A stretch of DNA of 15,058 nucleotides from an uncultured Coriobacteriaceae bacterium (lineage in GTDB: Bacteria > Actinomycetota > Coriobacteriia > Coriobacteriales > QAMH01), in contig CADBRF010000003.1 in assembly GCA_902796975.1 (NCBI GenBank), positions 1 through 15,058 of the forward strand. Direction: 5' to 3'. Positions 1-6,579 of this stretch are shown here, piece after piece; within the stretch, counting starts at the first letter, position 1, and each line of letters begins with the position of its first letter. Made by a program: the position numbers and the translations under genes. The notes below the pieces were generated by a model, which had not been told where the DNA came from, did no database searches, and saw only the letters and a list, made by a program, of their open reading frames with translations.

Positions 1-4
1 CAAG

Positions 5-11
5 CTCCTTT
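5..11 (-). promoter_or_regulatory. Shine-Dalgarno of a gene beyond the left edge
   Basis: On the minus strand this reads AAAGGAG, a strong ribosome binding site, about 34 bases after the AOR stop codon. Its start codon would fall at or just past base 1. It shows that at least one more gene follows AOR in the same direction, close enough to share its transcript. The identity of that gene cannot be read here. Confidence 0.6.
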
Positions 12-44
12 CTCGTCGCACTTCTGCTTGTTGCAACCTGTGTA

Positions 45-1820
45 TCAGCTGTCTTCTTCTTCGATATCCATCTTGACCTGGGTGCGCTTGACCTGCGCAG
101 GCGGCTTGTCGTGGATGGATGTGTAGGTGGCGCCGGTTGCAACGTTCGGAACCTTGTACATGTAGTTCTTGCGGCCGCCATAGAAGTAGTCGTTTTCGTG
201 CTTGTAGCCGCACTTCTCGTTGAAGGCGTATTCCATCGCGAGAATCGCGTTGCCGTTCTCGGCAATCATCTCCGGCCCTGGGCCTTCCTCGTATCCGGCG
301 AGGATGCCCGCCATGCGAGTGATTGTCTTGAAGCCCTCGGGGTTGTACTGAACTGCCGCCCAGGGGAACAGGCACATGAAGCAGTCGCAGGAGCAATTCG
401 TTGCGAGGGCCTGGTCTGCCTGTTGGACCGGGGTGAGGTTGGTGAGGTAGGTGGGTGCAGAGCCAGAGGTGTGGTCGGCGCCCATGGGGCCACGTTCCCA
501 GGTGAGGCCATAACCGCGAATCGCGCGGGGATCGTAGGCTGCAAATGCCTGGCGCTTGGAGACAGGCACGCGCTGGATTTCGTCGTTGGGCACGCCCAGA
601 TAGTCAGCCATTGCGGCGCATCCATTTTTGAGGATGGGGCCATACTCGCTGTCTTCGTCGAACATGTGCTCAAGGAGATTGATACAGCCTTCGGCGTCTC
701 CCCATTCGAGCACGCCCTTGTCCATCATGACGCCAAGTGCAGTGCCGATGTCGATGGTATCCATGCCGTAGTTGTCGCACATGCCATCGATCTTCGCGAT
801 GACGTCGGTGTCGAAGATGTCGAGGTTCGGGCCGTTGAGGCAGAGCGTCTCGTACTCCATACCCGCGGTGAGGTAGTTGCCATCGCGGTCGTAGAGCTCG
901 TTGGAGCAGCGCACAACGCACCCAGGTGAGCAGGGAATTGTATGGTGGCCGCCCTGGCTCACGATGTTCTCATGAAGCTGCTTGGTGCCGATGCGCTCCC
1001 AACCGGGTGTCATCTCGCCGCTGAAGTTCTTGTAGGGCATAGCGCCCATGGGGCCAGTTGTATCCGTGCCTGCGGCAGAGCCGAAGACGGGCATCGTCTT
1101 GCCCGTGAGCGGGTTGGCCTGGATGAAGGAGGTAATCTTCTCGTTGAGCTCGTTGAACTCGTCTGCCATCTCCGCGGGAGGCTCGACGATATAGGGGTGA
1201 GGCGAATGCTCGACGATGATGGCCTTGAGCTTCTTGCTGCCCATGACAGCGCCCATGCCGCCACGTGCACATGCACGGCAGGCAAAGCCGGTCCTGAGCT
1301 CGGTTATCATGATAGAACTGATGAGCCCTAGATGCTCGCCGGCCATGCCGATGCACGCGACGGAGATGCGGTCGTTGTACTTCTCGCGCATCATCTTGTC
1401 GAAATCGTAGCAGTTAACGCCAAGGTAGGGCGTTGCGTCCTCGAAGTGGAGCTGGCCTTCCTTGTCGATATAGAGGTAGACCCAGCTATCGGACTGGTTT
1501 TCGAAGACGATGAGCTTGATCTGATGGTCGGTAAGGCGCCGCGCCATCGTGCCGCCGGCGTTCGACTCCTTGATGCCACCTGTGAGCGGGCTCTTGGCGC
1601 CGAAGGAGAGGCGGTTTGCCGAAGAAACGTTCGTGCCGGTGAAGTACCCAGTGGTGAGGAGGAGAGGGTTATCGGAGCTGAGCGGGTCGATGGTGGGGTC
1701 GACATGGTCGGTCAGATATTTGGCGACGATGCCACGCCCTCCGAAGAACCCATATTCCTTCTGGTCCCAGGGCTTTTCCTGTATTTCACCGGTTTTCAGG
1801 TCTATGTTGATCTGCCTCAT
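45..1820 (-). CDS. Aldehyde:ferredoxin oxidoreductase (tungsten/molybdopterin enzyme)
   Basis: A 591-residue protein of the AOR family, cytoplasmic enzymes that oxidise aldehydes to acids and pass two electrons to ferredoxin through a bis-pterin tungsten (or molybdenum) site and one [4Fe-4S] cluster. The N-terminal third has the family landmarks FFGGRGIVAKYL (about residue 25), SFGAKSPLTGG and KESNAGGTMARRL. The cluster cysteines appear as C297-x3-C301-x3-C305, where the classical enzyme has Cx2Cx3C. The late fourth ligand lies in an unusual cluster, C476, C478, C480 and C483. Length fits the family (about 600). The start ATG follows a GGGGG ribosome site and lies 9 bases after the stop of the ferredoxin gene, so the two are cotranscribed and the ferredoxin is the likely electron partner. 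The pairing recalls bacterial AorA/AorB and E. coli YdhY/YdhV. Family is sure; substrate and metal are not known. Confidence 0.93.
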   Translation of the reverse strand: MRQINIDLKTGEIQEKPWDQKEYGFFGGRGIVAKYLTDHVDPTIDPLSSDNPLLLTTGYFTGTNVSSANRLSFGAKSPLTGGIKESNAGGTMARRLTDHQIKLIVFENQSDSWVYLYIDKEGQLHFEDATPYLGVNCYDFDKMMREKYNDRISVACIGMAGEHLGLISSIMITELRTGFACRACARGGMGAVMGSKKLKAIIVEHSPHPYIVEPPAEMADEFNELNEKITSFIQANPLTGKTMPVFGSAAGTDTTGPMGAMPYKNFSGEMTPGWERIGTKQLHENIVSQGGHHTIPCSPGCVVRCSNELYDRDGNYLTAGMEYETLCLNGPNLDIFDTDVIAKIDGMCDNYGMDTIDIGTALGVMMDKGVLEWGDAEGCINLLEHMFDEDSEYGPILKNGCAAMADYLGVPNDEIQRVPVSKRQAFAAYDPRAIRGYGLTWERGPMGADHTSGSAPTYLTNLTPVQQADQALATNCSCDCFMCLFPWAAVQYNPEGFKTITRMAGILAGYEEGPGPEMIAENGNAILAMEYAFNEKCGYKHENDYFYGGRKNYMYKVPNVATGATYTSIHDKPPAQVKRTQVKMDIEEEDS

Positions 1821-1829
1821 GGCTGCCCC

Positions 1830-2204
1830 CTAGCTTTCCGCGATTTCAAGTACGTCGTTGGGGCATGCCTTGACACATAGCCCACATACGGTGCACTTCG
1901 TGGCAAAGACGTTTTCCCATGACTTGCAGATGGCATTCTCGGGGCAGATATCCATGCAGGCGAGGCATCCGATGCATGTCTTTCTGTTAATCATGTAGAT
2001 GCCGCGTTTGTTGAGCGTGATAGCGCTTGCGGGGCATACCTTCATGCACATGCCACATTGCGTGCACGCATGAATTCCGTCCGTTTCAATCTTGATACAC
2101 GAAAGGTCATGGTCTTCGGTCTTGTAGTAGGCATTCGAACAGGCGACTTCGCAGGATTTGCAACCTGTGCAGCTGTCCGGATCCGCTATACGAATAAAAC
2201 GCAT
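1830..2204 (-). CDS. Polyferredoxin with four [4Fe-4S] motifs, electron partner of AOR
   Basis: A 124-residue ferredoxin-like protein with four complete Cx2Cx2Cx3C motifs, beginning near residues 12 (CTGCKSCEVAC), 46 (CTQCGMC), 74 (CIGCLAC) and 103 (CTVCGLC), the last three ending in CP as usual. It should hold four [4Fe-4S] clusters and act as a cytoplasmic electron wire. No signal peptide or membrane segment is seen. The start chosen, MRFIRIADPDSC, is preceded on the minus strand by GGGAGGGGAG at ideal spacing; an upstream in-frame ATG at 2288 would add 28 residues of unconvincing sequence. AOR follows after 9 bases. The four-cluster layout matches the AorA-type subunit of bacterial tungsten AORs, which carries electrons from the catalytic subunit. 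An FAD/NAD-binding third subunit, if present, would lie beyond the left edge. Confidence 0.9.
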   Translation of the reverse strand: MRFIRIADPDSCTGCKSCEVACSNAYYKTEDHDLSCIKIETDGIHACTQCGMCMKVCPASAITLNKRGIYMINRKTCIGCLACMDICPENAICKSWENVFATKCTVCGLCVKACPNDVLEIAES

Positions 2205-2463
2205 AAGCTCCCCTCCCGTATTCGAAATGAAAAAGAACGCAGCCCTCATCCCGCTCGGAGCCCTTCCAGCTCTAGCGATATGATGCATAAGGCTTCTGCA
2301 CTTGTGGAGAATGCGTGAACATGTTCACACATCAGTACAAGTGTTTAAGTGAATACTAAACCAAAAGTTATAAGTTGTGTCGAATTTATGAAAAGTATTT
2401 ATGAGGTTTTGGGCATTATGAAAAAAATGCCTAAAAATCTATTACTGTGGAATGGGAACCTTT
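2205..2463. promoter_or_regulatory. AT-rich intergenic region upstream of the ferredoxin/AOR operon
   Basis: This 259-base gap between ppsR and the ferredoxin gene is clearly richer in A and T than the flanking genes, most of all at 2330-2460. It holds the CRP-like palindrome at 2314-2329. I could not fix a -10/-35 pair for the minus-strand operon; weak -10 candidates (CATCAT, 2285 to 2280, and TATGCA, 2289 to 2284) lie downstream of the palindrome. No convincing small gene was seen. Confidence 0.5.
2314..2329. promoter_or_regulatory. CRP/FNR-type palindromic operator candidate
   Basis: GTGAACATGTTCAC at 2315-2328 is a perfect 14-base palindrome, and two of the three next flanking pairs also match. 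Read as half-sites it is CGTGA-N6-TCACA, nine of ten bases of the CRP consensus TGTGA-N6-TCACA. Its centre is about 117 bases upstream of the ferredoxin start codon, a sensible place for an activator of the ferredoxin/AOR operon. The assignment to a CRP/FNR-family protein is inferred from the motif alone. Confidence 0.5.
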
Positions 2464-3333
2464 TTATTCCCGCGGCGGCATGAGACGGGGGTGGGACTTC
2501 TCGTAGAGACGGAGAATCTCCTGGGCCGTTTCCTCGATGGCGCGGTTCTCAGTGTTGATGACGGCACATCCCAACTCGCGCATGAGCGCCTTCGCGGCGG
2601 CAAGTTCCTTGCGCACGTATTCGGGACTTGCATAGTGGGAGTTCTTCCCCTGGAGCTTCTTCAACCTCGTCTGGCGTATGCCTACGAGAACTTTCTCGCT
2701 CGTGATGAGGCCGTAGAGTCTGGTCTTATCGACCTTGTAGAGCTCCTTGGGCGGCTCGATGCCCTGAACGAGGGGGATGTTCGCAACTCGGTAGCCCTGC
2801 TGGCCTAGGTAGATGGAGGTTGGCGTCTTGCTCGTGCGCGAGACGCCGATGATGACGATGTCGGCGTCTGTCAGGTCCTGTGTTATGCGGCCATCGTCGT
2901 GATCGATGGTAAATTCCAGCGCCGCGATGCGCTCGTAGTAGTGCTCGTCGGTGATATGGGTCATGCCGGCTCCATACCCAGGCTCTTCGCCCGAAAGCCT
3001 TTCGATAGCTTTCACGGGCGCGCCAAGCAGGTCCACGGCGATGATCTCAGGGTGCTTTGTGAGATATTGCTCGAAGTCGCGCTTGAGCTTGCCTTCTACG
3101 AGCGTGTAGAAGACGAGAATGCGGTCATCCCCATACACGCGCGTGTGAATTCTCCGCTGCTTGTGCAGGTATTCGTGAATTTCCTCGACCCAGTGCACAT
3201 CGGTGAGCTCTTCGATATTCGGATCGGTTATACCGAATTCGCCTGCTGCCGCACGTGCCACGGTCTTCGCCGTGATTCCCATGGAATCGGAGATGATATG
3301 GATGGTGGGAATCGTCGATGGGTCTATTGACAT
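2464..3333 (-). CDS. ppsR: PEP synthase regulatory protein (PPSR, DUF299 kinase/pyrophosphorylase)
   Basis: A 289-residue member of the DUF299 family, bifunctional enzymes that inactivate PEP synthase or pyruvate phosphate dikinase by ADP-dependent phosphorylation of a threonine and reactivate it by Pi-dependent, pyrophosphate-forming dephosphorylation. The N-terminus HIISDSMGITAKTVARA is characteristic, and the P-loop-like nucleotide site GVSRTSKTPTS begins at G163. Length is close to E. coli PpsR (277). The target is almost surely the product of the gene just upstream, PEP synthase, which has a threonine two residues before its catalytic histidine. The start ATG has an AAAGGGG site 5 bases ahead of it. 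A strong terminator lies between ppsA and this gene, so it probably has its own promoter, which I could not place. The symbol follows the E. coli name; a pyruvate phosphate dikinase regulator is less likely given the neighbour. Confidence 0.93.
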   Translation of the reverse strand: MSIDPSTIPTIHIISDSMGITAKTVARAAAGEFGITDPNIEELTDVHWVEEIHEYLHKQRRIHTRVYGDDRILVFYTLVEGKLKRDFEQYLTKHPEIIAVDLLGAPVKAIERLSGEEPGYGAGMTHITDEHYYERIAALEFTIDHDDGRITQDLTDADIVIIGVSRTSKTPTSIYLGQQGYRVANIPLVQGIEPPKELYKVDKTRLYGLITSEKVLVGIRQTRLKKLQGKNSHYASPEYVRKELAAAKALMRELGCAVINTENRAIEETAQEILRLYEKSHPRLMPPRE

Positions 3334-3465
3334 TGGGGCCCCTTTCGCCCAAGAGCCTTATCACTTGCTTGTCTCATTGTGCCACAGAAGCAGGGAAGTG
3401 AGCAGTGGATTGAGTTTTCGAGCGAAGTTCTTGCATGAAATTCCCAGCTCAGAAAAGGCGCGAGA

Positions 3466-3498
3466 ATAAAAAGCCGGCGAGCATATGCCCGCCGGCTT
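3466..3498 (-). terminator. Rho-independent terminator of ppsA
   Basis: On the minus strand a perfect nine-base stem, AAGCCGGCG with CGCCGGCTT (3498-3490 and 3479-3471), encloses a ten-base loop and runs straight into TTTTTAT. It starts about 26 bases after the ppsA stop codon. This is a textbook intrinsic terminator and separates ppsA from ppsR. The stem could also form in a plus-strand transcript, but no T-run follows it there. Confidence 0.9.
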
Positions 3499-3524
3499 CA
3501 CGTTAGCTCTTTAAACCCTGGAGC

Positions 3525-5915
3525 CTACCAGGTGTAATCCTCTGCATCTGCGCGGCCACGCTTGGTGAGCGCATCGAGGACCATCTTCTGCTCAATCTGG
3601 GCTGCCACCTGCTTGGTGTGGACAACAGCGTCGGGGTTGACGGAGATGGAGTCGATACCGCTCTTGATGAGGAACTCGCAGAATTCCGGATAGATGCTGG
3701 GCAGCTGACCGCAGATGGAAACGGTCTTGCCATCCTTGTGGGCGACCTCGATGAGGTGGCGGATAGCGCGCTTTACCGCGAGGTCACGGCCATCGGCAAC
3801 GGACTGGATGATGTCGTTGTCGCGGTCGAGGCCCAGGATGAGCATCGTGAGGTCGTTGGAACCGATGGAGTAGCCGTCAACGAACTTGTTGAACTGGTCT
3901 GCCAGGATGATGTTGGAGGGAATCTCCGCCATGAGCCAGATCTTGAAGTCTGGGCTGCGGACGAGGCCCTCTTCAGCCATGATGCGGGTGACGGTCTCTG
4001 CCTCCTTGACGGTGCGGCAGAACGGAATCATGACCATGAGGTTCTTCAGGCCATACTCGTTGCGGACCTTCTTGATTGCCTCGAGCTCGAGCTTGAAGGC
4101 GGGGAGGTACTTGGGGTCGTAGTAGCGGGAAGCGCCACGCCAGCCGAGCAGGGCGCTGGGCTCTTCGGGCTCGTACTTGTCTCCACCCTTGAGGCCGCGG
4201 TACTCGCTGGACTTGAAGTCGGAGAGGCGAAGGACAACCTGACGAGGTGCCATGGCGCTTGCAACCTTGCGCATGCCCTCTGCCAGCTTATCGACGGCTT
4301 CCTGAGAACGGCCGGTCTCGATGAGATACAGCGGATGCTCGTGGATGAAGGTGGTCCAGATGAACTCTTCGCGCATGAGGCCAATGCCGTCGGCGGGAAG
4401 CTTGCTGTGCTTCTCGGCGAGGTCGGGGTTGCCGAGGTTCATGTAGATCTTGGTGCCCGTTGCGGGAACGAAGACGGCAGGTGCGGCTGCAGCTGCAGCG
4501 GCTTCGGGTTCTTCTGCCTTGACAACGCTCTTCACGACGCCCGCATAGACCGTGCCGTTGTTGGCATCGACGGTGATTTCCTGGCCATCTTTGATGGAGG
4601 CGGTTGCAGCCTCGGAGAGGCTTGCCGTTCCGACGATGCAGGGGATACCCATCTCGCGGGAGACAATTGCCGCATGGCAGGTCATGCCACCAGCGTCGGT
4701 GACGATTGCCTTGGCCTTCTGCATGGCGGGGACCCAGTCGGGAGCGGTCATCGTGGTGACGAGAATCTCGCCGTTCTGGAACTCGTCGATGCGAGCCGGG
4801 TCGGTGATGACGTGAGCCTTGCCAGCTGCCTTGCCGGGGGAAGCGGGAAGACCAGTGACGATGACGTTGAGATCTTCGGTGGTTTCCTGCTCTTCTTCTG
4901 CCACGGTTGCGCCCTCCTGCTTCTTACGTGACCAAACCGTCTCGGGGCGTGCCTGGAGCAGCCAGACCTTGTTGTCTCGCTCGTCGATGCCCCACTCCAT
5001 ATCCATGTAGCAGCCATAGTGCTTTTCGAGCTGCTTGGCGTAGGTGGCGAGCTCCTTGACCTGCTCGTCCGTGATTGCCTGCTGCTTGCGCTCGTCCTCG
5101 GGGACCGGAACCTCTTCCACGTCGCCTTCGGGCTTGCGGATCATCTTGATGTGCTTGTCGGAGATGATGCGACGCTTGATTTCCATGGTTGCCTTGTCCA
5201 CGACGAAGTTGTCGGGGGAAACGGCACCCTGGACGACCATCTCACCGAGGCCGTAGGAGGCCTCGATGGTGACAACGTCGTTCTTGCCTGTGGCGACGTC
5301 GATGGAGAACATGACGCCGGAGGCCTTGGAGAAGACCATCATCTGCACCGTTGCGGAGAGAGCAATGGAGAGGTGGTCGAAGCCGGCGCGCTCGCGATAG
5401 TAGGTGGCGCGGTCGGTGAAGGTGGAGGCGTAGCATTCCTTAATCTTCTGGACGACCATCTCGGGGCCGGTCACGTTGAGGTAGGTGTCCTGCTGGCCAG
5501 CGAAGCTCGCGTCGGGGAGGTCTTCTGCAGTTGCAGAAGAGCGGACGGCGACGAAGGGGTTCTCCACATTCATCTTGCGGCCGAGCTCGGCATAGGCAGC
5601 CTCGATGTCGGCGACGATATCGGCGGGCATCTCCTGCGCGCAGATCATGGCGCGGATGTTATCGGTGACATCACGAAGAAGGTTGGTGTCTTCGATGTCG
5701 GTGAGGCGCTCGAGCTCCTTGCGGATGCGGTCGGTGAGGCCGGTGACCTCCATGAAATGGCGATAAGCGTACGCAGTCGTGGCGAAGCCATAGGGCACGG
5801 GCACGTCTGTTGCAGACGTCATCTCGCCGAGAGAGGAGGATTTTCCGCCTACAATCTCGACATCTTCGCGCCTTAGCTCATCAAACCAGAGCACATAAGC
5901 TTTCTCACGTTCCAT
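3525..5915 (-). CDS. ppsA: Phosphoenolpyruvate synthase (pyruvate, water dikinase)
   Basis: A 796-residue protein (E. coli PpsA is 792) that makes PEP, AMP and Pi from pyruvate, ATP and water, the entry to gluconeogenesis. The N-terminal ATP-grasp domain has FVAVRSSATAEDLPDASFAGQ. The swivelling phosphohistidine domain has GGMTCHAAIVSREMGIP, with catalytic His414 and Thr412, the residue expected to be the PPSR target. The C-terminal PEP/pyruvate barrel ends with SICGQLPS (Cys735) and GIDSISVNPD. An Ala/Glu/Pro-rich linker with seven alanines in a row (about residues 470-480) joins the last two domains. The start MEREKAYV is chosen because AGGAAGG precedes it; an upstream in-frame ATG at 5966 would fall at about the predicted transcription start and leave no room for a ribosome site. 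The gene has its own leftward -10 box and a terminator. Confidence 0.97.
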   Translation of the reverse strand: MEREKAYVLWFDELRREDVEIVGGKSSSLGEMTSATDVPVPYGFATTAYAYRHFMEVTGLTDRIRKELERLTDIEDTNLLRDVTDNIRAMICAQEMPADIVADIEAAYAELGRKMNVENPFVAVRSSATAEDLPDASFAGQQDTYLNVTGPEMVVQKIKECYASTFTDRATYYRERAGFDHLSIALSATVQMMVFSKASGVMFSIDVATGKNDVVTIEASYGLGEMVVQGAVSPDNFVVDKATMEIKRRIISDKHIKMIRKPEGDVEEVPVPEDERKQQAITDEQVKELATYAKQLEKHYGCYMDMEWGIDERDNKVWLLQARPETVWSRKKQEGATVAEEEQETTEDLNVIVTGLPASPGKAAGKAHVITDPARIDEFQNGEILVTTMTAPDWVPAMQKAKAIVTDAGGMTCHAAIVSREMGIPCIVGTASLSEAATASIKDGQEITVDANNGTVYAGVVKSVVKAEEPEAAAAAAAPAVFVPATGTKIYMNLGNPDLAEKHSKLPADGIGLMREEFIWTTFIHEHPLYLIETGRSQEAVDKLAEGMRKVASAMAPRQVVLRLSDFKSSEYRGLKGGDKYEPEEPSALLGWRGASRYYDPKYLPAFKLELEAIKKVRNEYGLKNLMVMIPFCRTVKEAETVTRIMAEEGLVRSPDFKIWLMAEIPSNIILADQFNKFVDGYSIGSNDLTMLILGLDRDNDIIQSVADGRDLAVKRAIRHLIEVAHKDGKTVSICGQLPSIYPEFCEFLIKSGIDSISVNPDAVVHTKQVAAQIEQKMVLDALTKRGRADAEDYTW

Positions 5916-5974
5916 AACGGATATCCTTCCTGTCGGCGATGGCAGCATGTCATGTGCCAAATACACAGCCCTAC

Positions 5975-5980
5975 ATTATA
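5975..5980 (-). promoter_or_regulatory. -10 box of the ppsA promoter
   Basis: The minus strand has a perfect TATAAT here. No good -35 box lies 16-18 bases upstream; the sequence there is ACCAGT/TACCAG-like. Transcription would start near 5968, giving a leader of about 50 bases with AGGAAGG before the ATG at 5915. The weak -35 suggests the promoter may need an activator. Confidence 0.5.
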
Positions 5981-6150
5981 AGACAATGGAAATAATACTG
6001 GTACATCCGAAAGCTCTTGGACCGCATGTGTGCATATAAACGGCATAAAATCGCACGCTTCAAGTAGAGCGCCTGGCTTGGTTCAACGTCATCCACGGAA
6101 GGATATGCGCGTAAATCGTGCTCTTTTCAGTGGTTACACGCGCTATCTTC

Positions 6151-6156
6151 TATAAT
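6151..6156 (+). promoter_or_regulatory. -10 box of the Asp23-like/fakA operon promoter
   Basis: A perfect TATAAT lies 50 bases before the ATG at 6206. A matching -35 is not evident at 16-18 bases; TTTTCA at 6124-6129 is the nearest resemblance but is 21 bases away. Transcription would start near 6163, inside the first copy of GGTTAACT. Confidence 0.5.
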
Positions 6157-6161
6157 ATGCA

Positions 6162-6182
6162 GGTTAACTCTGTCGGTTAACT
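6162..6182 (+). repeat. GGTTAACT direct repeat, candidate operator at the transcription start
   Basis: GGTTAACT occurs at 6162-6169 and again at 6175-6182, a 13-base period. Each GTTAAC core is itself a palindrome, so the pair is also an inverted repeat with a 7-base spacer. It sits right after the -10 box and overlaps the predicted start, where a bound protein would block initiation. It could equally be a feature of the mRNA leader. No known regulator is assigned. Confidence 0.4.
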
Positions 6183-6205
6183 TTCTAGAAATTCAAGGAG
6201 AAACC

Positions 6206-6553
6206 ATGGCAGTATCCATACCGGGAAGTTTGTCTGTTTCAAATGACGTCGTTGCCGACATGGTGGGCTACGCCGCGCTTGAGAGCTATGGCGTGGTCGG
6301 CATGTCCATGCCCACGCTCACGGACGGCATCGCAAAGCTTCTCCCCGCCAGCCGCATGCGCCGTGGTGTAGATGTCCAGGTCACCGACGAAGGCGTTCAT
6401 GTCGATCTCTACATCATCGTCGAGCATGGCACCAATCTCACCGAGGTCAGCCGCATGCTCGCAGAGAAGGTGCAGTACGTGCTGGAGGATTCCGCGCAGC
6501 TCACGGTTACGGGCGTGGAAATTCACATCCAGGGCATCAGAACTCGCAACTGA
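6206..6553 (+). CDS. Asp23/Gls24 family envelope stress protein (DUF322, YloU-like)
   Basis: A 115-residue soluble protein of the Asp23 family. The N-terminus MAVSIPGSLSVSNDVVADMVGYAALESYGVVGMS matches the family pattern of a short beta-strand, then a helix ending in ExYGVVGM. The middle VDVQVTDEGVHVDLYIIVEHG and the closing VTGVEIHIQGI complete the usual pair of strand units. There is no signal peptide or membrane helix. AAGGAG sits 5 bases ahead of the ATG. The position directly before fakA is the same as yloU-yloV in Bacillus subtilis, a widely kept pair. Family members are linked to cell-envelope or alkaline stress in Firmicutes; the exact role of the single-domain YloU type is unknown, though the neighbour hints at membrane lipid upkeep. 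Confidence 0.88.
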   Translation: MAVSIPGSLSVSNDVVADMVGYAALESYGVVGMSMPTLTDGIAKLLPASRMRRGVDVQVTDEGVHVDLYIIVEHGTNLTEVSRMLAEKVQYVLEDSAQLTVTGVEIHIQGIRTRN

Positions 6554-6579
6554 CCAACGAACGTTAGGAACTCTATCTT

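Larger units (their letters stand above)
5916..6205. promoter_or_regulatory. Divergent promoter region between ppsA and the Asp23-like gene
   Basis: These 290 bases hold the leftward ppsA promoter (-10 at 5980-5975) and the rightward promoter (-10 at 6151-6156). A loose inverted pair GCGCGT/ACGCGC lies at 6107-6112 and 6138-6143, and GGTTAACT occurs twice near the rightward start. Bases 6000-6105 show nothing I can assign: no credible ORF, no tRNA fold and no recognised riboswitch. Confidence 0.6.

Noticed and set aside
2315..2328. Reading the palindrome as a LexA (SOS) box
   Set aside because: Gram-positive LexA boxes have GAAC-N4-GTTC. Here the halves are only two bases apart (GAAC-AT-GTTC), and the neighbours are not SOS genes; the CRP-type reading fits better.
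2412..2431. Hairpin GGCATT/AATGCC downstream of ppsR as a terminator
   Set aside because: The stem is only six bases with four A/T or T/A-rich pairs, and on neither strand is it followed by a proper T-run; the nearby T-rich runs lie in the loop or before the stem.
3335..3342. Palindrome GGGGCCCC next to the ppsR start codon
   Set aside because: It leaves no loop for a hairpin, and the G-run in the message is explained as part of the ribosome binding site; too short to call an operator.
3618..4931. A 437-codon open frame on the plus strand, antisense to ppsA
   Set aside because: Its protein is rich in Val, Gly, Asp, Leu and Ala in the pattern expected from reading G/C-ending codons backwards, it has no known motif, and the ppsA frame on the other strand is full length and conserved.
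5916..5966. Seventeen-residue N-terminal extension of PEP synthase from the ATG at 5966
   Set aside because: That ATG falls at about the predicted transcription start and has no ribosome site, whereas the ATG at 5915 has AGGAAGG and begins where PEP synthase similarity begins.
6060..6100. Possible tRNA fragment, from the GGTTCAA-like sequence
   Set aside because: No acceptor stem, anticodon arm or CCA-side pairing could be drawn around it.
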